NCBI GenBank assembly: GCA_021781185.1
Contig: JAJXXI010000341.1
Span: forward strand, 1-6,131
Reading direction: 5' to 3'
Length of the DNA stretch: 6,131 nt
Source: a bacterium
GTDB taxonomy: Bacteria > Verrucomicrobiota > Verrucomicrobiia > Limisphaerales > UBA11358
Shown: positions 1-5,973 of the stretch, in pieces
How positions within the stretch are numbered: the first letter of the stretch is position 1
Layout of the letters: every line of letters begins with the position of its first letter
Position numbers and translations under genes: made by a program
Notes under the pieces: model-generated
The model's database searches: none
What the model was told of the DNA's origin: nothing
What the model saw: only the letters and a program-made list of their open reading frames with translations

Positions 1-389
1 TGTCGCAAGCCACGCGCTTACAAAATGCGCCTTTGTTTTCAGCCCCCGAAGAAATGCCCTGCTGTGCCATTACGATGGGCCTGAAGACGATCCTGGAATG
101 CCGCCAATGCCTGCTGCTGGCCACGGGGGAAGACAAGGCGACCATTGTCTCCCAAGCTCTGGAAGGTCCCATAACCAGCATGATTCCAGCCACCGCACTA
201 CAATTGCATGCGGATTGTCTGGTGGTGCTGGACGAAGCGGCAGCCGGCGGATTGAAAAACAAAGACTACTATCACGCCACGTTTGAAACCCTGCCGGAAT
301 TGGAGCTCTGTCGCGCCATCGTTGCCAATGGAACCGACCCGCAACTTCCCTTGAAAACCAGCCCGGAGGCTGAGCTGGTGTGCAAATGA
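1..389 (+). CDS. nagB: Glucosamine-6-phosphate deaminase family protein, C-terminal half (partial)
   Basis: The gene enters from the left edge. The reading frame is open from position 3 and gives 128 residues before the TGA at 387-389. Family role: NagB converts glucosamine 6-phosphate to fructose 6-phosphate and ammonia in the cytoplasm, the last step that feeds amino-sugar breakdown into glycolysis. What is seen: a segment beginning TRLQN (like the TRVANSRFF region of E. coli NagB), then AITMGLKTIL, which matches the conserved ALTVGVGTLL segment, then ATGEDKA with the lysine expected at the substrate-phosphate site, then PATALQLHADCLVVLDEAAA, matching the family's SCLQLHP...CDE block. The catalytic Asp/His/Glu residues lie upstream, outside the window, so activity cannot be judged. 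A TTG at 33 is not a start, because homology continues upstream of it. The broader sugar-isomerase/6-phosphogluconolactonase-fold family is the alternative, but the AITMG and LQLH motifs favour NagB. It converges on the response regulator gene with a 92-bp gap. Confidence 0.85.
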   Translation, partial: SQATRLQNAPLFSAPEEMPCCAITMGLKTILECRQCLLLATGEDKATIVSQALEGPITSMIPATALQLHADCLVVLDEAAAGGLKNKDYYHATFETLPELELCRAIVANGTDPQLPLKTSPEAELVCK

Positions 390-481
390 ACTGAAATAAT
401 TCCGCAGGCTGGTGAGTTATCGCCCTTGCGGCAAACAGTTCAACCGGGCCAAATGGGATCAAGCCTGCCCCCCGATTCAAC

Positions 482-1147
482 CTACAACTGATGAAATTTG
501 GCAACGGCCTGGGATCGGGAACGAACATGAAGTTTTTCATAGATCCGCTCGATATGCGTGCGGACAGTCGCGTAACTGACTTCAAGGTGTTCGGCAATCT
601 CCTTGTAAACAAATCCCTTGGTCAGGCAGTCAAGAACTTCCAATTCCCGGGGTGACAGGCCCTCGTTTGCTTGACCATCTTTGGGCGGTTGTTTGAACGA
701 CTGGACCACTTTCCGGGCTATGTTGCTGGTCATGGGGGCTCCGCCGGCAAAAACGTCACGCACCGCTCCGATGAGGTCGGTGGCGCGAACCGGCTTGAGC
801 AGATAGCCGCTGGCCCCGGCTTCGAGGGAGTTGAAAATGGCGCTCGTATCGTCATGCACGGTCAACATGATGATCTGTGTTTTGGGCGCCAGGCGGGCCA
901 GTTGGCGCACGCAGGCCACTCCGTCCATGCCGGGCAGGTTGATATCCATCAACAGAACCTGTGGAGCCAGACGCGGGATTTCAGCCAATGCCGTCTCGGC
1001 ATCGGCATAACTGCCGACACACTTGATGCCGGGGGAACGATGCAGCATGTCGGCAAGACTTCGCCGCACAGATTTGTCGTCATCCACAATGGCAATTGTC
1101 GTGGTCATTACATTGGAGGCATCCGCATGGTCTGCCATCCCAATCAT
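482..1147 (-). CDS. NarL/LuxR-family response regulator, canonical receiver
   Basis: DNA-binding response regulator of 221 residues, presumed phosphorylation partner of the kinase encoded just upstream on the same strand. The receiver domain spans about residues 15-135: acidic cluster VDDD (22-24), phosphoacceptor Asp68 in LLMDINLPGMDG, Thr96 in IIMLT, Lys118 in GYLLKP. All catalytic positions are intact. A GerE/LuxR helix-turn-helix covers about 162-221, starting LSPRELEVLDCL and including YATVRTHIERIYEKL. Start choice: the frame is open from ATG 1174, with further ATGs at 1165, 1147, 1138 and 1108. I chose 1147 because AAGG lies 8 nt upstream. ATG 1108 (MTTTIAIVDDD) gives the minimal receiver but has no ribosome site, and gives 208 residues. 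The gene follows the kinase after 134 bp, so co-transcription is plausible, but an internal promoter is also possible. Target genes cannot be read from the sequence. Confidence 0.93.
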   Translation of the reverse strand: MIGMADHADASNVMTTTIAIVDDDKSVRRSLADMLHRSPGIKCVGSYADAETALAEIPRLAPQVLLMDINLPGMDGVACVRQLARLAPKTQIIMLTVHDDTSAIFNSLEAGASGYLLKPVRATDLIGAVRDVFAGGAPMTSNIARKVVQSFKQPPKDGQANEGLSPRELEVLDCLTKGFVYKEIAEHLEVSYATVRTHIERIYEKLHVRSRSQAVAKFHQL

Positions 1148-1155
1148 ATCATTGA

Positions 1156-1159
1156 CCTT
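1156..1159 (-). promoter_or_regulatory. Probable ribosome binding site choosing the response regulator start
   Basis: On the minus strand AAGG lies 8 nt upstream of the ATG at 1147-1145. No comparable purine run precedes the alternative starts at 1174, 1165 or 1108, and the GGG before 1138 is directly adjacent, hence too close. The motif is only four bases long and many verrucomicrobial genes lack Shine-Dalgarno sites, so this supports the start only moderately. Confidence 0.4.
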
Positions 1160-1194
1160 GCACATCGCCAGCATTTTAACCCGTCTGAAGCGGC

Positions 1195-1225
1195 AACATA
1201 GTCGGTAATCCTTCCGACAGGTAAA
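1195..1225 (-). promoter_or_regulatory. Candidate promoter with palindromic spacer ahead of the response regulator
   Basis: On the minus strand TTTACC (1225-1220) and TATGTT (1200-1195) each match four of six bases of the -35 and -10 consensus. They are 19 bp apart, longer than the usual 17. Nearly the whole spacer is the dyad GTCGG-N8-CCGAC (1201-1218). Transcription would start near 1188, giving a leader of about 40 nt to the ATG at 1147. A long spacer filled by a dyad is the layout of promoters activated by spacer-binding regulators such as MerR, but no MerR protein is present here and the boxes are weak. Confidence 0.25.
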
Positions 1226-1281
1226 ACTCGGATTCCGCCTTCGTCCGGCACAGATTTATCGTGGTCAAATTTGATTGGCGA

Positions 1282-4200
1282 CTAGGAGTGCAACTCCGGA
1301 GAAGGTTTCAACGGTAAAACCAGGCGCACAATGGTTCCTTGGCCGGGCTGGCTTTCCAGTTCGCAACGTCCGTCAACTGTTTTCAGCCGGTGCATCATGT
1401 TTTCCAGTCCATGACCGCCCGGGGCGCCCGGACGCGCCGAAACAACCGACGTTTCAACGGGCACGATAAATCCTCGTCCGTTGTCGGCGATCATGATCGT
1501 CAGCCACGTCATTTCACGGTTCACCCTCAATCGCAATTGAACTTCCGAAGCGGAAGCATGTTTGATGATATTATGCAGGGCTTCGCGGACCGCGAGGTAG
1601 AGGTGATGCCGGACCGATGATGAAAGTGAACTGGTGGGCAAAGTCTCCGGCAAATCCAAGCGGCATCGAATTCCGCCTGTTCGCAAATAATCCTGGGCGG
1701 TGTTCAAGATGTAGGCGAGGGACAATTCCAGCGAGTCATTCTTGGGGTCAATGGCCCAGACAATTTCATCAACCGAACGGGCGACCCGGCGAGCGGTGGT
1801 AAAGATTTCATCAATGTGCGGCTTGGCGTGCGTGGGCTGGCTGAGATCCGCCTGGGCCAGTTCGCTTAATTGCGCAATATGGGTCAGGCTGGAGCCAAGG
1901 TCGTCATGAATATCGCGAGCAATGCGCATGCGTTCTTTCTCAACCGCGTTTTGCATCTGAATCCATTCCCAGCGGCGCTGCAACTTGCGTCGGTCTTTAT
2001 GCACAAAGAATCCCGCAACACCGAGAACAAGTAATATGGCGGCCAGAATTTGCACCCAGCGCCTTTCCCACAAACGAGGAATCACCTGCAAATGGATTGA
2101 GGTGGGCGCCTCATACCATCGGCCGTCGCGCTCGCCAACCATCACGCGGAAATTATAGTCGCCGGATGGCAGCTTGCTATAATACGCCGTGCGCCGGTTA
2201 CCTACGTCCACCCAATCCCGGTCCATGCCCTCGAGCTTGTATTGAAAGCGCAGGGCTTGCGATTCCACCAGGTCAATGGCCGAGTAGCGAAACTCAAAAC
2301 GCCGCGTTCCCGAAGCGCAGTGCAACGCTTTGCCGGTGAAAGGCACTTCTTTGCCATCAGCCAGCACGGATTCCACCAGCACGTTTGGCGGAACCAGATC
2401 AGCCATGGCCTTTGCCGGATTAAACACGCATATCTGGTCCATGTAAGGAAGCCAAAGACAGCCATCGGATGTTTCCGTGCAAACGGGTTGCCCCCAACTG
2501 GAGCAAAGCCGGTTGGCAAGACCTTCCGCCGATGAAAAATGCAGCCACAAGAGCGGACGGCTCTGACCACGCACATAATGTTTCAGATTCTCGGGTGCAA
2601 TGCCGATGATCCCGTTGTTGGAAAGCAGCCAGAGCCGACCGAGGTCGTCCGTGCTGATGTAACCAATGCGATCAGAAGGAAGGCCGTCCGCCGAGGTGAA
2701 ATTCATAAACGTATCACCGTCGCGTCGGAACAAGCCACTGCCCCAGCCCCCCACCCAGAGGGTCCCCATTCGATCGCAAAGCAGCGCCCGTGCATCCACG
2801 GGAGGAAAATTTTTCACATGACTGAGCGCGTGGGAATTTTTCGGTGGCAATCGGAACAAGCCCTGGCCCATGGTGCCAACCCATAATTCTCCGGCCTTGT
2901 CCTCCGTAACGCAGCGAACATCCACTTCCGGCGAATACGCAGTAAATGTTCCATCGCAGCGGGAGAACAATCCGGTTGCCGTGCCCAGCCACAAACAGCC
3001 CGCCCGATCTTCGAAGATGGCTGAAATCCAGTTTGTCTGTAATTGGCGTGGCTGGGGAACGCGTTGGAATCGGCCATCTTGCAGTCGAAACAATCCGCTC
3101 GAGGTGCCGGCCCAGAGATTTGACCGGGAATCATGAAACAAGCTGAATATCTGTGGAGTGCCGTGATTCCAGTCTCCGGTAACCGGCGTAAATTCGCCCG
3201 CCGCATATCGGAAAACTCCGGAGGTTTCGGTGCCCACCCAAACGGAGCCGTCAGGTGTGGCACAGGTAGTAAAAATCTGCTGATTCCCCGGGAGCAGCGG
3301 CAGCATGGTAAGTGGTTGTGGAGTCAAACGATACAGACCACTGTTCGAACCGGCCCAAATATTGCCCTGGCGATCTTCAAACAAACAGGAAATGGCCACC
3401 GTCTGTTCGGCTTGCAAGGCTTTGGACTTCAATTCATGTCGTTGCCCGTGCGCGTCGAAATAACTCAGTCCACCAAAATAGGAGCCAACCCACAAATTGC
3501 CGAACTCATCTTCGTGCAAGCAACTGACCTCGACCCAGTAAGGATTGCGCATTGACGGAATGGTCAGTGTGGGAGAGTGCCAGCGCCGATTGGCAAGTCG
3601 GCGCACCTGCCCGCCATCCACGGCCCAAGAGACTTTAGGTTCCGCCACCCAAAGCCCGCCTTTGACCGCCGAAGCCAGCACCGCTCCCGTGCCCTTGAAC
3701 TGCACATCCGGCTGGCTGGGTTGCCAGTGTTCATGTTCAAAACAGTAGAGCTTTCCGTTGACTTCAATCCATACGCGCCCTTCGTGATCGCAAACCATTT
3801 GCCGGATTTTACCGGCAGGAAGTCCGTTCGACGGCGTAAAGACGGTCCAGTGGCCAGCCTTGAGGCGGGCAATCCCTTTACCGGTTGCCTGCCACCAAAT
3901 GCTGCCTTCACCGTCCATGACCAAGTCGCTGTGAAATCCCCAAAGCCACGATCCCGGCGGGCGCGTTTTATCCGGATCCACCGGCAGGGGCACAGGCGGT
4001 TGAACGGTCTCAAAATGATTCCCCTTTTTCACGATTAGATTTCCGTCCAGAGTGCCGATCCAAAGCGTGCCTGAGCGGTCGGTCAACAAATTACAAATTC
4101 GGGAATCTCGCAGATCAGGATTGGATTCGGTGTTGAACAACTTGAATTTTTCCCCGTCAAACCGGGCTAATCCGTTGTAGGTGCCAACCCACAGATAACC

Positions 4201-4398
4201 CTCCGGGGTTTGCGCAATGGCGTTGATTTCCTCGCCCGGCAATCCATCTTCAGTGTGCCAGTATTGAATGGAATATTCCTGCCCGAGCACCGGTAACGAC
4301 AAAATAAAAAGGAATATAAAATGAATTCCGGTAAGGCTAATCAAGGCTCGGCGGAAAAGCAGGGAGCTTGAGTGAAAACTGAAATTGACGATGCTCAT
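1282..4398 (-). CDS. Periplasmic double-propeller sensor histidine kinase (Reg_prop, Y_Y_Y, HisKA_3, HATPase_c)
   Basis: Membrane sensor kinase of 1038 residues. A signal peptide (about 1-39, hydrophobic 18-37, likely cut after VLG) is followed by a periplasmic sensor with fourteen Reg_prop-type motifs of the LWVGT kind, with key Trp at 70, 113, 168, 210, 250, 303, 348, 387, 429, 470, 506, 548, 590 and 649. That number suits two seven-bladed propellers. A Y_Y_Y immunoglobulin-like domain follows (about 699-774), then one transmembrane helix (781-800). The cytoplasmic part has a HisKA_3 dimerisation domain with phosphoacceptor His831 (ARDIHDDLG) and a HATPase_c domain with N-box Asn943, G1 box DNGRGF (972-977) and G2 GGHGLENM (994-1001). 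No receiver or AraC domain is fused, unlike Bacteroides hybrid kinases with the same sensor layout. Start: ATG 4398. A TTG at 4416 would add six residues; neither has a clear ribosome site. Partner: the response regulator 134 bp downstream. The ligand is unknown; related propeller sensors often read glycans. Confidence 0.95.
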   Translation of the reverse strand: MSIVNFSFHSSSLLFRRALISLTGIHFIFLFILSLPVLGQEYSIQYWHTEDGLPGEEINAIAQTPEGYLWVGTYNGLARFDGEKFKLFNTESNPDLRDSRICNLLTDRSGTLWIGTLDGNLIVKKGNHFETVQPPVPLPVDPDKTRPPGSWLWGFHSDLVMDGEGSIWWQATGKGIARLKAGHWTVFTPSNGLPAGKIRQMVCDHEGRVWIEVNGKLYCFEHEHWQPSQPDVQFKGTGAVLASAVKGGLWVAEPKVSWAVDGGQVRRLANRRWHSPTLTIPSMRNPYWVEVSCLHEDEFGNLWVGSYFGGLSYFDAHGQRHELKSKALQAEQTVAISCLFEDRQGNIWAGSNSGLYRLTPQPLTMLPLLPGNQQIFTTCATPDGSVWVGTETSGVFRYAAGEFTPVTGDWNHGTPQIFSLFHDSRSNLWAGTSSGLFRLQDGRFQRVPQPRQLQTNWISAIFEDRAGCLWLGTATGLFSRCDGTFTAYSPEVDVRCVTEDKAGELWVGTMGQGLFRLPPKNSHALSHVKNFPPVDARALLCDRMGTLWVGGWGSGLFRRDGDTFMNFTSADGLPSDRIGYISTDDLGRLWLLSNNGIIGIAPENLKHYVRGQSRPLLWLHFSSAEGLANRLCSSWGQPVCTETSDGCLWLPYMDQICVFNPAKAMADLVPPNVLVESVLADGKEVPFTGKALHCASGTRRFEFRYSAIDLVESQALRFQYKLEGMDRDWVDVGNRRTAYYSKLPSGDYNFRVMVGERDGRWYEAPTSIHLQVIPRLWERRWVQILAAILLVLGVAGFFVHKDRRKLQRRWEWIQMQNAVEKERMRIARDIHDDLGSSLTHIAQLSELAQADLSQPTHAKPHIDEIFTTARRVARSVDEIVWAIDPKNDSLELSLAYILNTAQDYLRTGGIRCRLDLPETLPTSSLSSSVRHHLYLAVREALHNIIKHASASEVQLRLRVNREMTWLTIMIADNGRGFIVPVETSVVSARPGAPGGHGLENMMHRLKTVDGRCELESQPGQGTIVRLVLPLKPSPELHS

Positions 4399-4414
4399 TG
4401 ATGTATGTTCAAGC

Positions 4415-4517
4415 AACGTTTTGCAAGAAACGCTTTTTCCGGCAATCCGTCAAGCTATTGACCGGAGCAACGGTAACAATACGTTGAGGCGCAAAGGGGT
4501 TTAACCTGCAAAACGTT
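4415..4517. repeat. Perfect 11-bp inverted repeat with 81-bp spacer
   Basis: AACGTTTTGCA at 4415-4425 is the exact reverse complement of TGCAAAACGTT at 4507-4517. The match stops at exactly 11 bp on both sides. The proximal arm lies 17 bp upstream of the kinase ATG, so a bound protein there could block transcription or translation initiation. The arms could be a pair of operator sites joined by a DNA loop. A stable RNA hairpin is less likely given the 81-nt loop. What is seen is the repeat; the operator role is inferred. Confidence 0.5.
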
Positions 4518-4566
4518 CCAATCTGAGCCGGAAATCAACTTGGTTCGGAATCTCGAAATCCTGGTG

Positions 4567-4603
4567 CCGATAGCCCATCAGGGCTGTCGGTAGCTTTACC
4601 GAC
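4567..4603. repeat. Two overlapping, mutually exclusive hairpins
   Basis: Hairpin A pairs CCGATAGCCC (4567-4576) with GGGCTGTCGG (4581-4590) around a 4-nt loop: ten pairs, one of them G-U in the plus-strand RNA. Hairpin B pairs GTCGGTA (4586-4592) with TACCGAC (4597-4603) around a 4-nt loop: seven perfect pairs. Both need 4586-4590, so only one can form at a time. There is no U-run after B, so it is not an intrinsic terminator. It could be an RNA switch element, a set of protein-binding dyads, or part of a dispersed palindromic repeat family. Confidence 0.5.
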
Positions 4604-4605
4604 TG

Positions 4606-4717
4606 TCACTTTGGGCGACTTGGAGTAAAGTGAGATTGTTGAGGAAAAGTGAGACAAATCTGAAAATAAAAACCAAACCCGGCGTTAATTACTCGGACAG
4701 GTTCCGCATTTCTCACT
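4606..4717. repeat. Cluster of four AGTGA-core elements
   Basis: AAAGTGAGA occurs twice as an exact 9-bp direct repeat at 4627-4635 and 4646-4654, 19 bp apart and so near two helical turns. The inverse TCACTTT is at 4606-4612 and the inverse TCTCACT is at 4711-4717. Four copies of the core within 112 bp upstream of the atypical regulator gene suggest operator sites for a protein binding one face of the DNA. The binding protein is unknown; either response regulator in the window is a candidate. Confidence 0.4.
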
Positions 4718-4763
4718 GCGTGTCGGCAAGCGGAATCAAGTAGTCTGAGAGAGGACTAACGCC
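4681..4763 (+). promoter_or_regulatory. Candidate structured 5' leader upstream of the atypical LuxR regulator
   Basis: Three nested helices can form in plus-strand RNA. The outer one is GGCGTTA (4681-4687) with TAACGCC (4757-4763), seven perfect pairs. The middle one is CTCGGAC (4692-4698) with GTCTGAG (4743-4749), seven pairs including one G-U. The inner one is TTCCGC (4702-4707) with GCGGAA (4730-4735), six pairs. The internal loops are 4+7 and 3+7 nt and the apical loop is 22 nt. The fold ends 18 nt before the GTG start. It does not match a riboswitch class that I recognise. The purine run AGAGGA sits in the 3' internal loop. The pairing is visible by eye; that it forms in the cell, or that transcription starts upstream of it, is inferred. 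Confidence 0.35.
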
Positions 4764-4781
4764 TTTGAGCCAACAGATTGT

Positions 4782-5825
4782 GTGAACCTGATGTTAAAAC
4801 AACTTCCGCTCAGCGGCTCCGTAAAGCTTGAGCCCACTCCCAAAGCCGTCAATATCAGTTGGAAAGATCAACTGGTTCAACGTCCCTATCGCTTTCCGGC
4901 ATCGCGTGGGTCAGGACAGGAACTTTCCGTGCACATCAATCACGACGGCACGGCCTATTACTTTCCTTTGGGCACGCCGGATGCGCAACAAGCTGCCGCC
5001 AAGGCTCGCCAGATTTATCATGTGACGGTCAAGCAAGGTTGGAACACCACCTGCCGGCAATTCTCCCGCGAGCTGACCTTGAGTTTTGAGTGGTGCATGA
5101 ATCCGGTCCTGTGGACTTACACCACCATTCACACGCTGGTGGACGATCCGCCGAAAGGAAAACCCGGCTGCCTGCCCCCCAGCCCCAACCGGCAGCGCAT
5201 CATGGTGGTGGAAACGGATGCCGGCGTTCGCCGGGCTTTGTGTTGGTGTATTGACCAGCAGGAGGGTTTTGCCAGTGTTCCCTGCGAATCAATGGAATCC
5301 TACCAGCGCACGCTCGCGCAGCACCGGCCGCGCCTGGTTTTATTCAATCGCACGCTGGCAGAACGCATTGATTTAAAATCGGCCCGCTCCATCAACCCCC
5401 TGCAACCGAACATCTTGGTGCTCACGTATTCGGTTCATGCGGATGGCGATCAAATGTTTGCCCGCACACCCAGCGGGGTTGGTGGTTATTTGATCAAACG
5501 GGCCAGGCCAGGTCGTCTGCTCGATCCCATCACGAAAGTAGCCAGCCGGCCTGAACTGATCAGCGAGGAGTTTTTGCTGCGGGTAAAATATCACTTTCAA
5601 GAACTGCTCGAGTTACAGTCTAGCCACGACACGTCGGCCTTGGAGAAATTAACGCAGCGGGAAAAGGAAGTGCTGATGCTCATGAGCAAAGGATGCGCCG
5701 ACAAGGAAATCGCGCAAACCATGGGCATTAGCGCCTGGACAGTGCATGGTCACGTAAAAAATATCTTTGAGCGTCTTCAGGTGCGATCCCGCACGGAGGC
5801 AGTTATTCGCTACTTGGAGAAATAA
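4782..5825 (+). CDS. Atypical LuxR-type response regulator with Asp-to-Asn receiver and extra N-terminal domain
   Basis: Predicted cytoplasmic DNA-binding regulator of 347 residues. Residues about 28-120 form an extra domain with ELSVHINHDGTAYYFPLGT, AAAKARQIY and GW; from memory this resembles the N-terminal arm region of verrucomicrobial tyrosine recombinases and of some LuxR-type proteins in that phylum. A divergent receiver follows (about 138-255): Glu144 and Asp146 in VVETD stand at the acidic cluster, Asn189 in LVLFNR replaces the phosphoacceptor Asp, while Thr215 (ILVLTY) and Lys239 (GGYLIK) are kept. A GerE/LuxR helix-turn-helix ends the protein (about 287-347, LTQREKEVLMLM, WTVHGHVKNIFERLQVRSR). 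Without the Asp, ordinary phosphotransfer should not occur, so it may act constitutively or by another input. Start: GTG 4782 or ATG 4791; an in-frame stop at 4746-4748 excludes longer forms, and neither start has a close ribosome site. It is divergent from the kinase. Confidence 0.9.
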   Translation: MNLMLKQLPLSGSVKLEPTPKAVNISWKDQLVQRPYRFPASRGSGQELSVHINHDGTAYYFPLGTPDAQQAAAKARQIYHVTVKQGWNTTCRQFSRELTLSFEWCMNPVLWTYTTIHTLVDDPPKGKPGCLPPSPNRQRIMVVETDAGVRRALCWCIDQQEGFASVPCESMESYQRTLAQHRPRLVLFNRTLAERIDLKSARSINPLQPNILVLTYSVHADGDQMFARTPSGVGGYLIKRARPGRLLDPITKVASRPELISEEFLLRVKYHFQELLELQSSHDTSALEKLTQREKEVLMLMSKGCADKEIAQTMGISAWTVHGHVKNIFERLQVRSRTEAVIRYLEK

Positions 5826-5932
5826 TTCCGCATAAACAGTGGTTGCTAATCTGATGGAATCAAATAATTCAATTCGAGATACGCGCACACTCATTGGTCT
5901 CCCCCCAAAACTAGGTATAGCACAAATAATTC
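5820..5932 (+). repeat. Three AAATAATTC direct repeats between the regulator and the prepilin-like gene
   Basis: AAATAATTC occurs at 5820-5828 (spanning the regulator's stop codon), 5862-5870 and 5924-5932. The last two share a leading C, so the exact match is 10 bp, starting 62 bp apart. The 148-bp gap is AT-rich and holds no intrinsic terminator that I can see. The copies may be chance in AT-rich DNA or regulator sites for the prepilin-like gene. Confidence 0.3.
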
Positions 5933-5973
5933 GTCTGTGTAATTGTCCTTGAGAAAGAGACGTTCTGTTGCCT

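Larger units (their letters stand above)
4399..4781. promoter_or_regulatory. Divergent control region between the sensor kinase and the atypical LuxR regulator
   Basis: This 383-bp stretch has no convincing gene and must hold the promoters of both divergent genes. It contains, in order, a perfect 11-bp inverted repeat flanking the kinase-proximal part, two overlapping hairpins, four AGTGA-core elements in both orientations, and a nested fold before the GTG at 4782. No -35/-10 pair matches the sigma-70 consensus well on either strand; the best minus-strand candidate (TTAAAC-N17-TATTGT) is poor. The purine run AGAGGA (4750-4755) is too far from the GTG or ATG to be a normal ribosome site. The length and repeat density suggest regulation by DNA-binding proteins, RNA structure, or both. 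Confidence 0.6.

Noticed and set aside
404..468. GCAGGCT (404-410) and AGCCTGC (462-468) as a terminator between nagB and the response regulator
   Set aside because: The stem is only seven pairs with a 51-nt loop and no T-run follows on either strand.
70..612. 180-codon open frame on the minus strand over nagB and the end of the response regulator
   Set aside because: It overlaps two genes with clear family signatures and its translation shows no recognisable domain; it is a shadow frame.
671..1201. 176-codon plus-strand open frame antisense to the response regulator
   Set aside because: The opposite strand encodes a complete receiver and LuxR domain; this frame has no domain and is a by-product of codon bias.
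4458..4479. TTGACC followed by TAACAA as a plus-strand promoter
   Set aside because: The spacing is about 10 bp, far from the required 16-19 bp.
4401..4487. 28-codon plus-strand open frame in the divergent region
   Set aside because: No ribosome site, antisense to the kinase leader, and no recognisable motif.
4681..4763. Integron attC-like site, suggested by GGCGTTA and TAACGCC ends and by the integrase-like domain next door
   Set aside because: attC sites begin with RYYYAAC and end with GTTRRRY. Here the arms are in the opposite order and the consensus positions do not fit on either strand.
5894..5921. TTGGTC-N16-TATAGC as a promoter for the prepilin-like gene
   Set aside because: The -35 box matches only three of six bases and the -10 box is weak, so it is not supported beyond chance.
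5854..5952. 32-codon open frame in the gap before the prepilin-like gene
   Set aside because: No ribosome site, no recognisable sequence, and it lies in low-complexity AT-rich DNA.
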